The notes beneath the pieces are model-generated. The model saw only the letters and a program-made list of their open reading frames with translations, had not been told where the DNA came from and searched no databases. The position numbers were made by a program, and so were the translations under genes. From positions 1 through 49,098 of the forward strand of contig JAKSLY010000022.1 of the NCBI GenBank assembly GCA_024400955.1: a DNA stretch of 49,098 nucleotides, written 5' to 3'. Below, piece after piece: positions 7,651-17,428 of this stretch; position 1 is the stretch's first letter, and every line of letters starts with the position of its first letter. The DNA is from Treponema sp. (GTDB taxonomy: Bacteria > Spirochaetota > Spirochaetia > Treponematales > Treponemataceae).

Positions 7651-8826
7651 TTACGATCCCCCATGAAGCCGCGCACCGGCAGGTTCAACCTTAAACTTAA
7701 GCAGAATGTCATCTCCAAAAAATTCCACTTGGGGCCTGCCCATTCTGACACACTGAGCCAAGCCCAAGCACTCAAGCCCCTGAACCGGGCTGTGGATCTT
7801 TTCATCGACACCGCCGGCAATCTTTGGCGCCACATAGCAATGAACTTCGCTTGCAAGGCACTTACCATCCTGAGATCCAAAGAAAATTGAGGAATTAAGC
7901 CCCCCACCCGATTCAACAAGAATGCTGTCAATCTTCCGCTGGCCCAGGACTTCCAGAACTTCCTCCAGGTCAAGGTGACCGTCTTTTTCTGCAACAGGAA
8001 CAAGCTCAATGCCTTCCATTTTTTTCAATGGTGAACCATTCAAGTTCTGATTCCCATCCAGTTTCCTTGAGTAAAAAACAAGGACCGGCAGCTGGGCGGC
8101 AGTTTTTGCAAGGTTGCTTTCCGGGGGAAGCTGAAGATTCCTGTCAAGGACAACTCGCACCGGCTGGGCATAAAGATCCCCTTCCACACGGCAGTTAAGC
8201 ATGGGGTCATCGGCAAGAACCGTATTAATTCCACACATTACGGCGCTGACAGTTCCACGGGTACGGTGAACGTTGGCCCTTGCTTCTTCACCGGTAATCC
8301 ACTTGCTTTCGCCTGTAGACAGGGAAGTTTTTCCGTCAGCAGTCATGGCGTACTTTACAATGACGTAGGGTTTCTTGGTCTGAATATAATGGAAGAAAAT
8401 TCCGTTGATGGCATCGCATTCTTCGCGCATAAAATCGCGGATGACGGTGATTCCAGCTTCCTCAAGCTGAGCCACACCCTTGCCGTTTACAAGTTCATTG
8501 GGATCGCGGCTGCCGATTACGACGGTTTTAATTCCGCTTTCGATTACCGCCTGGGTGCACGGTGGCTGTCTTCCCGTGTGGCAGCAAGGTTCCAGAGTCA
8601 CATACATTACGGCACCGTTCACATCAACTCCGGCTTCCCGGGCATTCTTAAGTGCATCCCTTTCTGCATGAAGGTCGCCGCACTTATGGTGATATCCTTC
8701 GGCAATAATCCTGTCATGGCGCACAATGACTGCACCGACAAGAGGATTTGGATGAACATGACCGCCACCAAGTTTTGCAAGCTCAATGGCACGCAGCATG
8801 AATTCTGCCTGTGGTATGAAACTCAT
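7651..8826 (-). CDS. ribD: Bifunctional pyrimidine deaminase/reductase
   Basis: Carries out the second and third steps of riboflavin synthesis. The N-terminal cytidine-deaminase-like domain (1 to about 145) shows the zinc site HAERDAL and the PCCHTGRQPPC cysteine cluster. The C-terminal reductase domain (about 150-390) starts VKYAMTADGKTSL and has ILVESGGGLNSSIF. It is first in the rib operon. The -10 box ends 9 nt before ATG 8826, so the leader can only be a few bases: no FMN riboswitch fits and no ribosome binding site is present. The C-terminus directly abuts ribE. Confidence 0.96.
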   Translation of the reverse strand: MSFIPQAEFMLRAIELAKLGGGHVHPNPLVGAVIVRHDRIIAEGYHHKCGDLHAERDALKNAREAGVDVNGAVMYVTLEPCCHTGRQPPCTQAVIESGIKTVVIGSRDPNELVNGKGVAQLEEAGITVIRDFMREECDAINGIFFHYIQTKKPYVIVKYAMTADGKTSLSTGESKWITGEEARANVHRTRGTVSAVMCGINTVLADDPMLNCRVEGDLYAQPVRVVLDRNLQLPPESNLAKTAAQLPVLVFYSRKLDGNQNLNGSPLKKMEGIELVPVAEKDGHLDLEEVLEVLGQRKIDSILVESGGGLNSSIFFGSQDGKCLASEVHCYVAPKIAGGVDEKIHSPVQGLECLGLAQCVRMGRPQVEFFGDDILLKFKVEPAGARLHGGS

Positions 8827-8862
8827 ATAAATAGTTTTATATCAAACTATTTTTTTAGTCAA
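8827..8862 (-). promoter_or_regulatory. rib operon promoter with overlapping dyad
   Basis: On the minus strand TTGACT (8862-8857) and TATAAA (8841-8836) are 15 nt apart. A perfect 9-bp inverted repeat, AAATAGTTT / AAACTATTT (8829-8837 and 8844-8852), straddles the -10 and the expected start point. It has the position expected of a repressor operator. Confidence 0.7.
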
Positions 8863-8868
8863 GGGTAT

Positions 8869-8900
8869 GAAAAAAGGACTTCATTCGAAGTCCTTTTTTC
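8869..8900 (-). terminator. Bidirectional terminator of the clpB-glycosyltransferase operon
   Basis: AAAAAAGGACTTC/GAAGTCCTTTTTT with a 4-nt loop, A-tract on one side and T-tract on the other. It ends the minus-strand clpB operon and lies just upstream of the rib promoter. Confidence 0.88.
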
Positions 8901-8931
8901 ATACGGCGAGTTTTTGTTTGCCGCAGTCCGC
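8869..8931 (+). repeat. Terminator-linked repeat, copy 2
   Basis: Same order as 70-132: hairpin AAAGGACTTC/GAAGTCCTTT, then GAGTTTTTGTTTG and CCGCAGTCCGC (8908-8931). The shared tail beyond the hairpin is not needed for termination, which makes this a repeated unit rather than two convergent terminators. Confidence 0.55.
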
Positions 8932-8937
8932 AATATT

Positions 8938-10161
8938 CTAATTTATGCTGTCAACAGCCTTCTTAAGGGCTGCAGATGTCGGTCTTCTTGGATAGGAATC
9001 AAGACATGCCTGGTAAAATGCAACAGTCCTCTGACCGTGCTTCTGGAGGGTAAAGTCCTTTACTATTTCTGCAGCATTTCTTCCCATCTCTTCCGCCTTT
9101 TTTGGATTGTCAATAAGGTCGTAAAGATAGCCGTCCATGTCCTCGTCAGTGTCGGCAAAATATCCGTTGTTACCGTGGAAAATCGTATCGTTAAAGCTGG
9201 AATCCCTTCGGCAGACAGTAGGAAGCGCCATGCTCATGGCTTCAAGGATTGTCATGGAATGCATCTCGGAAAGTGAAGTGGTGACAAAAATGTTACCGAG
9301 GGCATAGTAGGCATAAACCTTCTGCCAGTCAATGAATCCGGTAAAGATGATGCTTTTTTCAAGGCCGGCTTCCTCAACCATCTGCTTAAGTTCTTCCAGG
9401 GCACCGCCAGAACCGACAAAAACCATCTTGACATTTGGCCTGACACGAACGACGCGCATCATGATTTCAAGAAGTTCAACAACGCGCTTTTCTTCCACGA
9501 CACGACCAACATATAAAACCACCTGGTCATTTTTCTTAAGGCCAATGGATTTTCTGATCCTTGCAAGTTCCAGTGCACCAACCTTCCTGTCGCTGAACTT
9601 TGAAAAATCTATGGCATTTGGAACAACGGCACATGGTGTTTTTGGCAGCATGGACCCCTGGGTAAAATAGTTCTTTGCCTTGTCAGACACATTGATGAAG
9701 GCAAAATACCTTTTGTAAAGCCTCTTTACGATTTTCCTTACAACCTTCCGCGGCACCAGGTTTCCAAAGGAAAAATAGTAGCGGTAGTAGTCTTCCCACA
9801 TGGTATGGGTGGTGGCAATTACAGGGATGTGAAGTTTCTTTCCGCAGGCAACTGCAATCTGTCCAACAAAGAATTCCGTGTGGGCATGAATGATCTGAAT
9901 GTTGTGCTTCTGCAGGAATTCACAGATGCTCTTTCTGTGGGGAAGCCCCATGAACTGCCCTTCACCCACAGGCGACTGAATGGACGTAACCTTGAAAATG
10001 TTTGGGTCTTCAACGCCGTAATTGTGATGCCTGTGGTTGGAAACCGTAACGATGACAACGTGATGGCCCATCTGCTCAAGAATGTTGCGCAGCTGAACCA
10101 CTACGGTTACGATTCCGCTTTTTGTAGGTATGTAGCTGTCAGAAAAGAGTGCGATATTCAT
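8938..10161 (-). CDS. GT4-family glycosyltransferase
   Basis: A 407-aa GT-B protein. The N-terminal Rossmann half starts MNIALFSDSYIPTKSGIV, with IIHAHTEFFVG and IATTHTMWEDYYRY. The C-terminal half has VVLYVGRVVEEKRV and the EX7E motif SEMHSMTILEAMSMALP, where the retaining GT4 donor phosphate and sugar bind. The pattern resembles the diacylglycerol/phosphatidylinositol glucosyl- and mannosyltransferases, so a glycolipid role is plausible but unproven. It follows clpB by 9 nt and shares its transcript. Confidence 0.88.
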   Translation of the reverse strand: MNIALFSDSYIPTKSGIVTVVVQLRNILEQMGHHVVIVTVSNHRHHNYGVEDPNIFKVTSIQSPVGEGQFMGLPHRKSICEFLQKHNIQIIHAHTEFFVGQIAVACGKKLHIPVIATTHTMWEDYYRYYFSFGNLVPRKVVRKIVKRLYKRYFAFINVSDKAKNYFTQGSMLPKTPCAVVPNAIDFSKFSDRKVGALELARIRKSIGLKKNDQVVLYVGRVVEEKRVVELLEIMMRVVRVRPNVKMVFVGSGGALEELKQMVEEAGLEKSIIFTGFIDWQKVYAYYALGNIFVTTSLSEMHSMTILEAMSMALPTVCRRDSSFNDTIFHGNNGYFADTDEDMDGYLYDLIDNPKKAEEMGRNAAEIVKDFTLQKHGQRTVAFYQACLDSYPRRPTSAALKKAVDSIN

Positions 10162-10170
10162 CCTTACAGT

Positions 10171-12768
10171 CTAATTACTTTGCCCAAGGAATTCAAGATT
10201 ACCGTCCCTTGCCGTAACCTGGATCCTGGACCCCTCAGGGAATTTTCCGTCAAGAAGAAGACGCGACAGGGGATTTTCCACGGCAGACTGAACTGCGCGC
10301 TTAACCGGTCGGGCGCCGAATTCAGGATTGAATCCAAGGTCACAGATTACATCCACAGCCTTGGCATCAAATTCTATGGCAATGCGTTTTTCTTCAAGGC
10401 GTCTTGCAACCCTTTCAAGCTGCAGCCTTACAATGGAAGAAATATGCTCCTTTCCAAGACGGTTGAACATGACAACTTCGTCAATTCGGTTAAGGAATTC
10501 CGGCCTGAAGGTATGCTTTAATAGACCGTCAAGTTTTTCCCAAAGGGATCCTTCCTCTTCCCCGGAAGCAGCTGCATTCAGGATCAAGTCAGAACCAAGG
10601 TTGCTTGTCATGATGATGATGGTATTCTTAAAGTCCACAACCCTTCCCTGACCGTCCGTAAGCCTTCCATCATCGAGGACCTGCAGCAGGACATTGAAAA
10701 CATCCGGATGAGCCTTTTCCACTTCATCAAGAAGAATTACGCTATAGGGTCTTCGCCTTACTGCCTCCGTAAGCTGGCCACCTTCATCATAACCCACGTA
10801 TCCCGGAGGAGCACCAATGAGACGGGTCACGCTGAATTTTTCCATGTACTCGCTCATGTCGATTCGGGTAAGGGCCTTCTCGTCATTGAAAAGGAAATCC
10901 GCAATGGTCTTTGCAAGTTCCGTCTTGCCGACGCCTGTAGGTCCAATGAACATGAAGGAACCAAGGGGCCTGTTGGGATCGGAAAGGCCAGCCCTGTTCC
11001 TGCGGATTGCATCTGAGACTGCAGCAACTGCCTTCTCCTGGCCGATAACCCTTTTATGAAGGACTTCCTCAAGCATCAGGTACTTCTGCCTTTCTCCAGT
11101 CATCATCTTGCTGACAGGAATTCCAGTCCAGCTGCTGACAACACGGGCAATGTCTTCTTCCGTAACCTCGCGGCGAAGAAGGGACTGGCGTTCCTCGCTT
11201 TCAGGAATTCCGCTTTTTGCAGCAGATTCCTCAAGAATCTTTTCCAGCTGGGGGATTATGGAATACTTAAGTTCCGCAGCCTTTTCATAGTTTCCTTCAC
11301 GGGTGTATTTTTCCTCGTCAAACCTGGCCTTTTCAAGGTCTTCCTTTGCCTTTCGCGAACCCTCGATGACAGTCTTTTCGTTCTGCCACTGAAGCTTCAT
11401 GGAATCCCGCCTGCCGCTAAGTTCTGCAAGTTCCTTGTCAAGCTTTTCAAGACGCTCCAGACTTGCCTGATCGTCTTCCTTTGACAGTGACTGCTTTTCT
11501 ATCTTAAGCTGCATGATCCTTCGTTCAAGCTTGTCCAAATCAACAGGCTGGCTTTCAATTTCCATCTTAAGGCGGCTTGCAGCTTCGTCAACCAGGTCAA
11601 TGGCCTTGTCCGGCAGGAACCTGGAAGTGATGTACCTGTTGCTCAGGAGGGCTGCTTCCACAAGGGCCTCGTCATTAATCCTTACCCCATGATGAATTTC
11701 GTACTTGTCGCGAAGTCCACGAAGAATTGCAATGGTGTCTTCCACAGTAGGCTCGGCACAGAATACCTGCTGGAACCTTCGTTCAAGGGCAGCGTCCTTT
11801 TCTATGTACTTCCTGTATTCGTTAAGGGTTGTGGCTCCGATGACATGAAGGTCACCACGTGCAAGAGCAGGCTTCAAGAGGTTTCCTGCATCCATGCTTC
11901 CTTCCGCAGCTCCAGCCCCCACAATGGTGTGAAGCTCATCGATAAAAAGAATTATGCGGCCCTCGCTTTTTGAAACTTCATTGATAACGCCCTTAAACCT
12001 TTCCTCAAATTCACCACGGAATTTTGCGCCGGCCACAAGGCTTCCCATGTCAAGGGAAAGGAGCCTCTTGTCCCTAAGGCTTTCAGGAACGTCACCGGAA
12101 GCGATTCTCAATGCAAGGCCTTCAACGACTGCCGTCTTACCAACTCCAGGTTCCCCGATAAGGACAGGATTGTTCTTTGTGCGACGGCTTATGACCTGCA
12201 TAACACGGCGGATTTCCTCATCTCGGCCAATGACCGGATCAATCTTATCCATGCGTGCCCGTGCCGTAAGATCTATGCAGTATTTTTCAAGGGCCATCAT
12301 CTTGCTTTCCGGATCCTGGCTGTCTATGGTCTGGTTGCCCCTGACTGACTTAAGGGAATCCATGAGGGAATTTCTAGTAATGCCGTGATTCTTTAGAAGT
12401 GAACCGGTATCGTCAGGAGAACCGGTCATGGCAAGAAGAATATGTTCAACGGAAAGGAACTGGTCCTTGAGGGCGTCCATTTCCTTTTCTGCATTGGCAA
12501 TAACCTTTTGTGCTGATGATGTAAAAGAAAGCTGTGCATTGCCCTTTACCTGGGGCATCCTTGCAAAGAGGGATTCCAGTTCCCGGATAAGGACATCACG
12601 CTGAACGCCGATCCGTTCCACAAGGGGACCTGCAATTCCGTCCTTCTGCCTTAAAAGTGAATATAAAAGATGTTCTGTACCTACTGCGGAATGGTCTTTC
12701 TGCTGTGCAATGGTGCACGCATCGTTCAATGCTTCCTGAAGCTTAATCGTCATGTTGCTGTAGTTCAT
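10171..12768 (-). CDS. clpB: ClpB disaggregase (AAA+ chaperone)
   Basis: At 865 aa it has the full ClpB layout: Clp-N repeats (about 1-145), NBD1 with [18 protein letters not shown] and [15 protein letters not shown], the long coiled-coil middle domain (about 400-520), and NBD2 with [21 protein letters not shown] and the [16 protein letters not shown] pore loop. It lacks an IGF-type ClpP loop, as expected. It rescues aggregated protein with DnaK. GGAGG is 7 nt before the ATG. No CIRCE element is seen upstream; TTGCAT and TACCTT 17 nt apart are a possible promoter. Confidence 0.97.
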   Translation of the reverse strand: MNYSNMTIKLQEALNDACTIAQQKDHSAVGTEHLLYSLLRQKDGIAGPLVERIGVQRDVLIRELESLFARMPQVKGNAQLSFTSSAQKVIANAEKEMDALKDQFLSVEHILLAMTGSPDDTGSLLKNHGITRNSLMDSLKSVRGNQTIDSQDPESKMMALEKYCIDLTARARMDKIDPVIGRDEEIRRVMQVISRRTKNNPVLIGEPGVGKTAVVEGLALRIASGDVPESLRDKRLLSLDMGSLVAGAKFRGEFEERFKGVINEVSKSEGRIILFIDELHTIVGAGAAEGSMDAGNLLKPALARGDLHVIGATTLNEYRKYIEKDAALERRFQQVFCAEPTVEDTIAILRGLRDKYEIHHGVRINDEALVEAALLSNRYITSRFLPDKAIDLVDEAASRLKMEIESQPVDLDKLERRIMQLKIEKQSLSKEDDQASLERLEKLDKELAELSGRRDSMKLQWQNEKTVIEGSRKAKEDLEKARFDEEKYTREGNYEKAAELKYSIIPQLEKILEESAAKSGIPESEERQSLLRREVTEEDIARVVSSWTGIPVSKMMTGERQKYLMLEEVLHKRVIGQEKAVAAVSDAIRRNRAGLSDPNRPLGSFMFIGPTGVGKTELAKTIADFLFNDEKALTRIDMSEYMEKFSVTRLIGAPPGYVGYDEGGQLTEAVRRRPYSVILLDEVEKAHPDVFNVLLQVLDDGRLTDGQGRVVDFKNTIIIMTSNLGSDLILNAAASGEEEGSLWEKLDGLLKHTFRPEFLNRIDEVVMFNRLGKEHISSIVRLQLERVARRLEEKRIAIEFDAKAVDVICDLGFNPEFGARPVKRAVQSAVENPLSRLLLDGKFPEGSRIQVTARDGNLEFLGQSN

Positions 12769-12848
12769 TTTTTACCTCCAAAACAATTTCTAATTCATAA
12801 GGTAATAAAATAAACTTCAGAATGCAACTTGATGGCAGCTAAAAAAAA

Positions 12849-14033
12849 CTAAAACTCAGGAACCTCAAGATTTCCGTATTCACAAACGCACTTGGTGATT
12901 TCTGCCTGCTCTAGAATTTCCAGGGACTTTTTTACCTTCCTGTAAATCTTGATTTTGCCGATTCCAGAGCCACCGCCAAGAACGCGCATGACCTTTCTGC
13001 CACCGGAAGGACTTTCGTAATCCCTGAGGAACAAATCCTTGGTGCGGCAGTATACGTCAATGTCGATTACATACCTGCGGTCGTTTACACTTACGGACCA
13101 GTGGAGTTTTGGCCCCATGTCGTCATCGTTGAGTTCCTGGCAGTCAAAGAGAATATTGTAGTTCTTCTTCTTGTCCGCGTGGAATTCAATGTTGCGCCCG
13201 TTTATGCATACAAGAACGTTAAGCCTTCCATTGAATTCCCCTTCAACGGCAATTGCAGAATCAGGACATCTTGCGCCGGTGATGTTGCTTGTTATGCTTG
13301 AGGAATGAAGATGGAAATATGGATTTTCAAAATCGCTTCCCCAGTTCTTGTCGTAGTAGCCAAAGGAATTTCTTGGGGTAACGGCAAATTCGTCGCCATT
13401 ATAGATGATGGTTCCGTCAAAATCAGTCTTGCCGCCAATGACGGACCAGTTGATGGAACGGCTCCTGTAATCAGGGGTGAATGTTATGTTCTTTGAAAAA
13501 TTAAGGTTCCAGGTAAAGGCCCCGGTGTTTCCAAAATATTCCGGGTGTTCCCTCAGGTCTTCATCAGTGACGCTTACGGAACCTGCAGTAAAGCTGTCTG
13601 TAAGGACGATTTCCGAGCCAGGCTTTCCGATGGAAATTACCGAATCTGCCTTTTCAAAATCTGCTTCGCTGATGGAATAATAGTTGTTGATGCTTCTGCC
13701 TGCAGGAGAAAGGCTACCTGCCCTCACCATGACGAAAGATGGAGTTACAAGAATCTGGGACTTCAGGTTTTTTGCCGATTCCGTTCCAGCAAGAACATTC
13801 TGAATGTTTTCCGAAAGATTTGAATCGAATTCATTGCAAAAGCCAAGAACGGCCTTGGACGGTGAAACGGAAGGATTTATGCAGTAAAACTCGAAGAAGA
13901 ATACACGCTCTTCCCCAGTAATGCTGCTGACGCCATTGGTTACAAAACGCCAACGCTCAAAACCGTTCTTACGTTTTGATCCCTTTAAGTTTATACGTTC
14001 ACTTCGATGTAGATGTAATTTCTTTGAACCCAT
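12849..14033 (-). CDS. Lipocalin-like / tocopherol cyclase-like domain protein
   Basis: 394 aa, no signal peptide or membrane segment. FERWRFVTNGVS near the N-terminus, an FFFEFYCINP strand, NITFTPDYRSRSINWSVIGGK and YYDKNWGSDFENPYFHLHSSSIT are reminiscent of tocopherol-cyclase/AttH-like two-barrel proteins, where a GYxDxNWG motif precedes a substrate strand. I infer the fold from these motifs only; the ligand is unknown. GGAG lies 7 nt before the start. It stands between clpB and the small acidic gene, all on the minus strand. Confidence 0.6.
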   Translation of the reverse strand: MGSKKLHLHRSERINLKGSKRKNGFERWRFVTNGVSSITGEERVFFFEFYCINPSVSPSKAVLGFCNEFDSNLSENIQNVLAGTESAKNLKSQILVTPSFVMVRAGSLSPAGRSINNYYSISEADFEKADSVISIGKPGSEIVLTDSFTAGSVSVTDEDLREHPEYFGNTGAFTWNLNFSKNITFTPDYRSRSINWSVIGGKTDFDGTIIYNGDEFAVTPRNSFGYYDKNWGSDFENPYFHLHSSSITSNITGARCPDSAIAVEGEFNGRLNVLVCINGRNIEFHADKKKNYNILFDCQELNDDDMGPKLHWSVSVNDRRYVIDIDVYCRTKDLFLRDYESPSGGRKVMRVLGGGSGIGKIKIYRKVKKSLEILEQAEITKCVCEYGNLEVPEF

Positions 14034-14132
14034 ATTTCTCCGCCAAAAAATTCATCAGGCAACCGGTTTCGTTCCAGATTTTCTGAAAAAATTCCACCAG
14101 TTCTATATGAAATTTTCGGCAGAAGAAAATTC

Positions 14133-14354
14133 CTACTTGAACATTTTGTTCAACGAATTTGTAAATTCAGAGCTGTCCAATGGAAAGTGTTCATCCAGAT
14201 ATTCAAAGCAGTTCTGTGCTCCGCGCTGAACGTGCTCGTACCAGATGGAGTAAAGTTCCGGCTCAAAATCAGGGCCAGGGAAAGGTGCACCCTGTACGTC
14301 AGAAACAAGCTGTCTCATGAGCTTAACCAGCTGTTCAACATTATCTTTATTCAT
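14133..14354 (-). CDS. Small acidic protein of unknown function
   Basis: 73 aa, starting MNKDNVEQLVKLMRQLVSDV, with a GPDFEPELYSIWYEHVQRGAQ segment and many Asp/Glu residues. I do not recognise the family. The start at 14354 is chosen for the GGGAG sequence about 8 nt upstream; the longer frame would overlap the end of the M16C gene. It has no signal or membrane segment and is likely helical. Confidence 0.65.
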   Translation of the reverse strand: MNKDNVEQLVKLMRQLVSDVQGAPFPGPDFEPELYSIWYEHVQRGAQNCFEYLDEHFPLDSSEFTNSLNKMFK

Positions 14355-14407
14355 TTTATCCACTCCCGAATCAGTTTCAAAACCAATCATACAGTTATTT
14401 CCATAAA

Positions 14408-17400
14408 TTATATGCCAAGTTTTATTATTTTTCCACAATTTTTTTTGATTTCGGAAGTAACCAGGCTTTTTCCGCAAAGGACGACGGTTTCCCCCAGCTT
14501 TTTGCGCTGGGCATAGCGTGCCATGGCCTTTTTTATGTCGCCAGTCTTAATGGAAAGCATAAGCCGCTGCATCTTCCTCTGGTCCCCGTCACTTCCACCA
14601 TAGAGAACCCGCATGAATCCGGTTCCGCCTCGCTGGCCTGGAGTCATGGGCTCAATTTCCCCGGCAAAAACGCCGCAGACAGCCTTTTCAACTTCTTCCT
14701 CACTGTAGAATTCAAGTTCTTCCCCAAATCCTGCATCCTCATCAAAGTACCGGCTGCTGTCAAAGGGCTTTGGGTCCCTGTATGTCATGAACATGGTAAG
14801 TCCTGCCCCCATGCTTTCGCTCATGTAAACACCGTAAGCCCCACCCTGGGTCCTGATCTTGTGCCACAGGCGGGAATTCTCGTGAAGATGACAGAAAACG
14901 TAGTCGGCAATAGCCTGACGGTTTATTCCCCTGCAGCTTTCAACGCAGGATGCCACAAACCCTATGTCGCCCGGAATAAGGAAAACCTCGTCCACTGCAC
15001 CGGAAGCGCAAACCTTACCAGCCCCGCAAGTTCCTTCAAGCTCCGTAAGCCTTATGAAGTCAGAAAGCCTTGAATTCCTCCTTGCAACAGGGGATTTAAG
15101 CTTAAGTTCCCTTGCAAATTTTTCAAACTGAATCCGTGCCTTGCTGCAGCCCTTCCTGTCCGCAGTCACATGGAACACTGCACCGGACGAAAAGATCTTC
15201 CTGTATATGCGGCGCAAATTTTCTGCAATTTCACCTGGATCCATGCGGCTAATCCTTCCTATGTTTGCCACGGAAGAAAGACCGTCCACAAGTTCCATTA
15301 CGGCATTGTACCTGCCAAGCTTTCTGCGGCTCCTGACACCGGCATACCTTAAGGCATAGGGAACCAGCTTGTTTTCTATTGAGGACCTTAGCCCCGTAAC
15401 AAGGGTCTTGATTCTTTCAAGGTCGGAAAAATCAACCTTTGAAAGCATCTGGCATGCCATGTCAAAAACCTGGTCCCCGTATTCTTCCAGGTACTTGAAA
15501 TGAACCGTAAGCCACTCGCGGCCAACAATGAGCGGATTTTCCCTGGCGTATTCCTCATAGTCGGCGGAAACCTTTTCCACCCTGGTAAATACGCTGAAAT
15601 TGCCCGTGAACCTGTCTATCAAGGATGCGGCCTTATCCCATGAAACACCCTTCCATCCGCAGTCAGGCAGGCATGCTTCAAGAATCGGCAGCCAAACGTA
15701 GTCTTCAGGCTTTAAGGTATCCACAGGGAACAGAACGGACGAATAAACTATTCCACCGGCATTTTCCACGTTCTCGTACAGGGGAACCCCGGCACAATCC
15801 CTTAACGAAGTCCTTATCCTTTCAACGGCAGGCTCCAAATCCCTTACACCGATGCTTGGAATCAGGTCGCTCCTGTCCCACTCCGGCGAATTCTGGAATG
15901 CAGCCATTTTTGCAAGGGTCTTTTCCACCTTTGCCTTGCCCATCCTGTCATACAGCCTTGCTGCAAGCTCCTTTTCCGCCCTGGTACGGCTTTCCGTATA
16001 TTCAGCAGAAGGAGTTACCTGCACAAGGGAACGCTCCCTGTTTTCCAGGAACCACTTCCTGACCAGTTCCTTAAGGTAGTCGGGATTCTTCTCGATCTTG
16101 CCCCGGAATCCTTCAGAAAGCTTCCTGAATGAAAGGAACAGTGCAGGATCCCCTCCGTAAGTCCAGCTCCTTAAGACGCGCTGTAAAAGCACGATGGAAA
16201 AAGGCCCTCCGGTAACGTTGCGCTTTACTTCCCTGTTGGAAAACTCAAAGTCGTTGAAGGCACGCTCAAGGTCGTCGGATTCAAAACCTTCCTGAGCCAG
16301 GCGCTCCATGGTGGCATCAACGGTCTGCTCAAATTCTTCGGTTCTGGCAGGATCAAAGTCCTTTAGGGCAAAGGTCACGCTAAGGTGGCGCGTAGTCGTG
16401 TTGGTTCCCGAAAGGTATGAAAGTCCGGATTCCGGAAACTTCTTGAGGAGTGCCCTTGAAAGGGGTGCGCTGTCTCCCCCGTAAATCAGGTCCCCAAGGA
16501 ACATGAGCTCAAATCCGTCGGTGCACCCCTTATCGCACATGTCCACAGGCTGCCCGATTCTCCACGAAAGTGAAATTGTGCTCTTGTTTTCTTCCTCGGT
16601 GGAATCATTTTCACAAGGGGCCAATGCCTTCTGGAATTTTACGACCGGGGCTATCTTTTTCCGTGGGAATTCAAATTTCTTTCCGTAATCCCTTACGCGG
16701 CTTATTACGTTTTCATCAAGGAAGTCAAGCTGTTCTTCCGTGGGAATGTTTCCATAGAGGAATACAAGGCAGTTGCTGGTGCAGTAATACTTCCTGTGGA
16801 ATGCCTTGAGCCTTGAATGGGTCAGTTCCGGGATTACGGCAGGATCGCCCCCCGAGTCGTACTCATAGTTGGTGTTCGGTACGATGGCATTCTTTACTGC
16901 ATCACCTGCAACGCTTATGAATGAAGAATAGTTCCCCTTCATCTCGTTGTATACAACCCCGGATATGGCAGGATTTCCTTCCTCGTCATTTTCCAGGTGC
17001 CAGCATTCCTGGCTGAACACTTCCTCCCTTAAAAGGGGAAAGAATACGGCGTCAGCATACACGGACATCAGGTTCCAGTAATCAGCCCTTATGAGGGAAC
17101 TTGATGGAAAAACGGTCCTGTCCGATGCCGTAAATGCGTTAAGGTATGTATTTACGCTCTGCTTTGCAAGCTGAATGAATGGATCTCGAAGCGGATACTT
17201 TTCCGACCCGCACAATACGCTGTGCTCAAGAACGTGGGCCGCCCCTGTGCTGTCCTGGGAAGGAGTCCTGAAGCAGAAGGCAAACAGGTTCTCCTCGTCG
17301 GAATTAAGCAGGTGGTACACCTCAAGGCCTGACTTTTCGTGCCTGAGGTATATGGCTGTAGCCCCAAAATCCTCTATCTTTTCCGCGCTCAATACGCGAA

Positions 17401-17428
17401 ATCCCCTGTAAACGTCACCTTTTTTCAT
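14408..17428 (-). CDS. M16C metallopeptidase (PreP-like)
   Basis: 1006 aa, the usual length for presequence-protease-type M16C enzymes. The inverted zinc motif is in AAHVLEHSVLCGSEKYP (HXXEH, about residues 64-68), followed by the QSVNTYLNAFTASDRTVFP helix and NEMKGNYSS. The C-terminal half is the M16C-associated module with its second barrel (GGAYGVYMSESMG). These enzymes degrade unstructured peptides in a closed chamber. No signal peptide is visible, so it is probably cytoplasmic. Its ATG overlaps the fliG1 stop by 4 nt (ATGA), so it is translated from the fliG1 transcript. Confidence 0.92.
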   Translation of the reverse strand: MKKGDVYRGFRVLSAEKIEDFGATAIYLRHEKSGLEVYHLLNSDEENLFAFCFRTPSQDSTGAAHVLEHSVLCGSEKYPLRDPFIQLAKQSVNTYLNAFTASDRTVFPSSSLIRADYWNLMSVYADAVFFPLLREEVFSQECWHLENDEEGNPAISGVVYNEMKGNYSSFISVAGDAVKNAIVPNTNYEYDSGGDPAVIPELTHSRLKAFHRKYYCTSNCLVFLYGNIPTEEQLDFLDENVISRVRDYGKKFEFPRKKIAPVVKFQKALAPCENDSTEEENKSTISLSWRIGQPVDMCDKGCTDGFELMFLGDLIYGGDSAPLSRALLKKFPESGLSYLSGTNTTTRHLSVTFALKDFDPARTEEFEQTVDATMERLAQEGFESDDLERAFNDFEFSNREVKRNVTGGPFSIVLLQRVLRSWTYGGDPALFLSFRKLSEGFRGKIEKNPDYLKELVRKWFLENRERSLVQVTPSAEYTESRTRAEKELAARLYDRMGKAKVEKTLAKMAAFQNSPEWDRSDLIPSIGVRDLEPAVERIRTSLRDCAGVPLYENVENAGGIVYSSVLFPVDTLKPEDYVWLPILEACLPDCGWKGVSWDKAASLIDRFTGNFSVFTRVEKVSADYEEYARENPLIVGREWLTVHFKYLEEYGDQVFDMACQMLSKVDFSDLERIKTLVTGLRSSIENKLVPYALRYAGVRSRRKLGRYNAVMELVDGLSSVANIGRISRMDPGEIAENLRRIYRKIFSSGAVFHVTADRKGCSKARIQFEKFARELKLKSPVARRNSRLSDFIRLTELEGTCGAGKVCASGAVDEVFLIPGDIGFVASCVESCRGINRQAIADYVFCHLHENSRLWHKIRTQGGAYGVYMSESMGAGLTMFMTYRDPKPFDSSRYFDEDAGFGEELEFYSEEEVEKAVCGVFAGEIEPMTPGQRGGTGFMRVLYGGSDGDQRKMQRLMLSIKTGDIKKAMARYAQRKKLGETVVLCGKSLVTSEIKKNCGKIIKLGI

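Noticed and set aside
8827..8870. FMN riboswitch before ribD
   Set aside because: The gap holds only promoter and terminator; no aptamer sequence.
8266..9276. Plus-strand open frame of 336 codons
   Set aside because: Runs antisense through ribD, the intergenic terminator and the GT4 gene; not compatible with a real gene.
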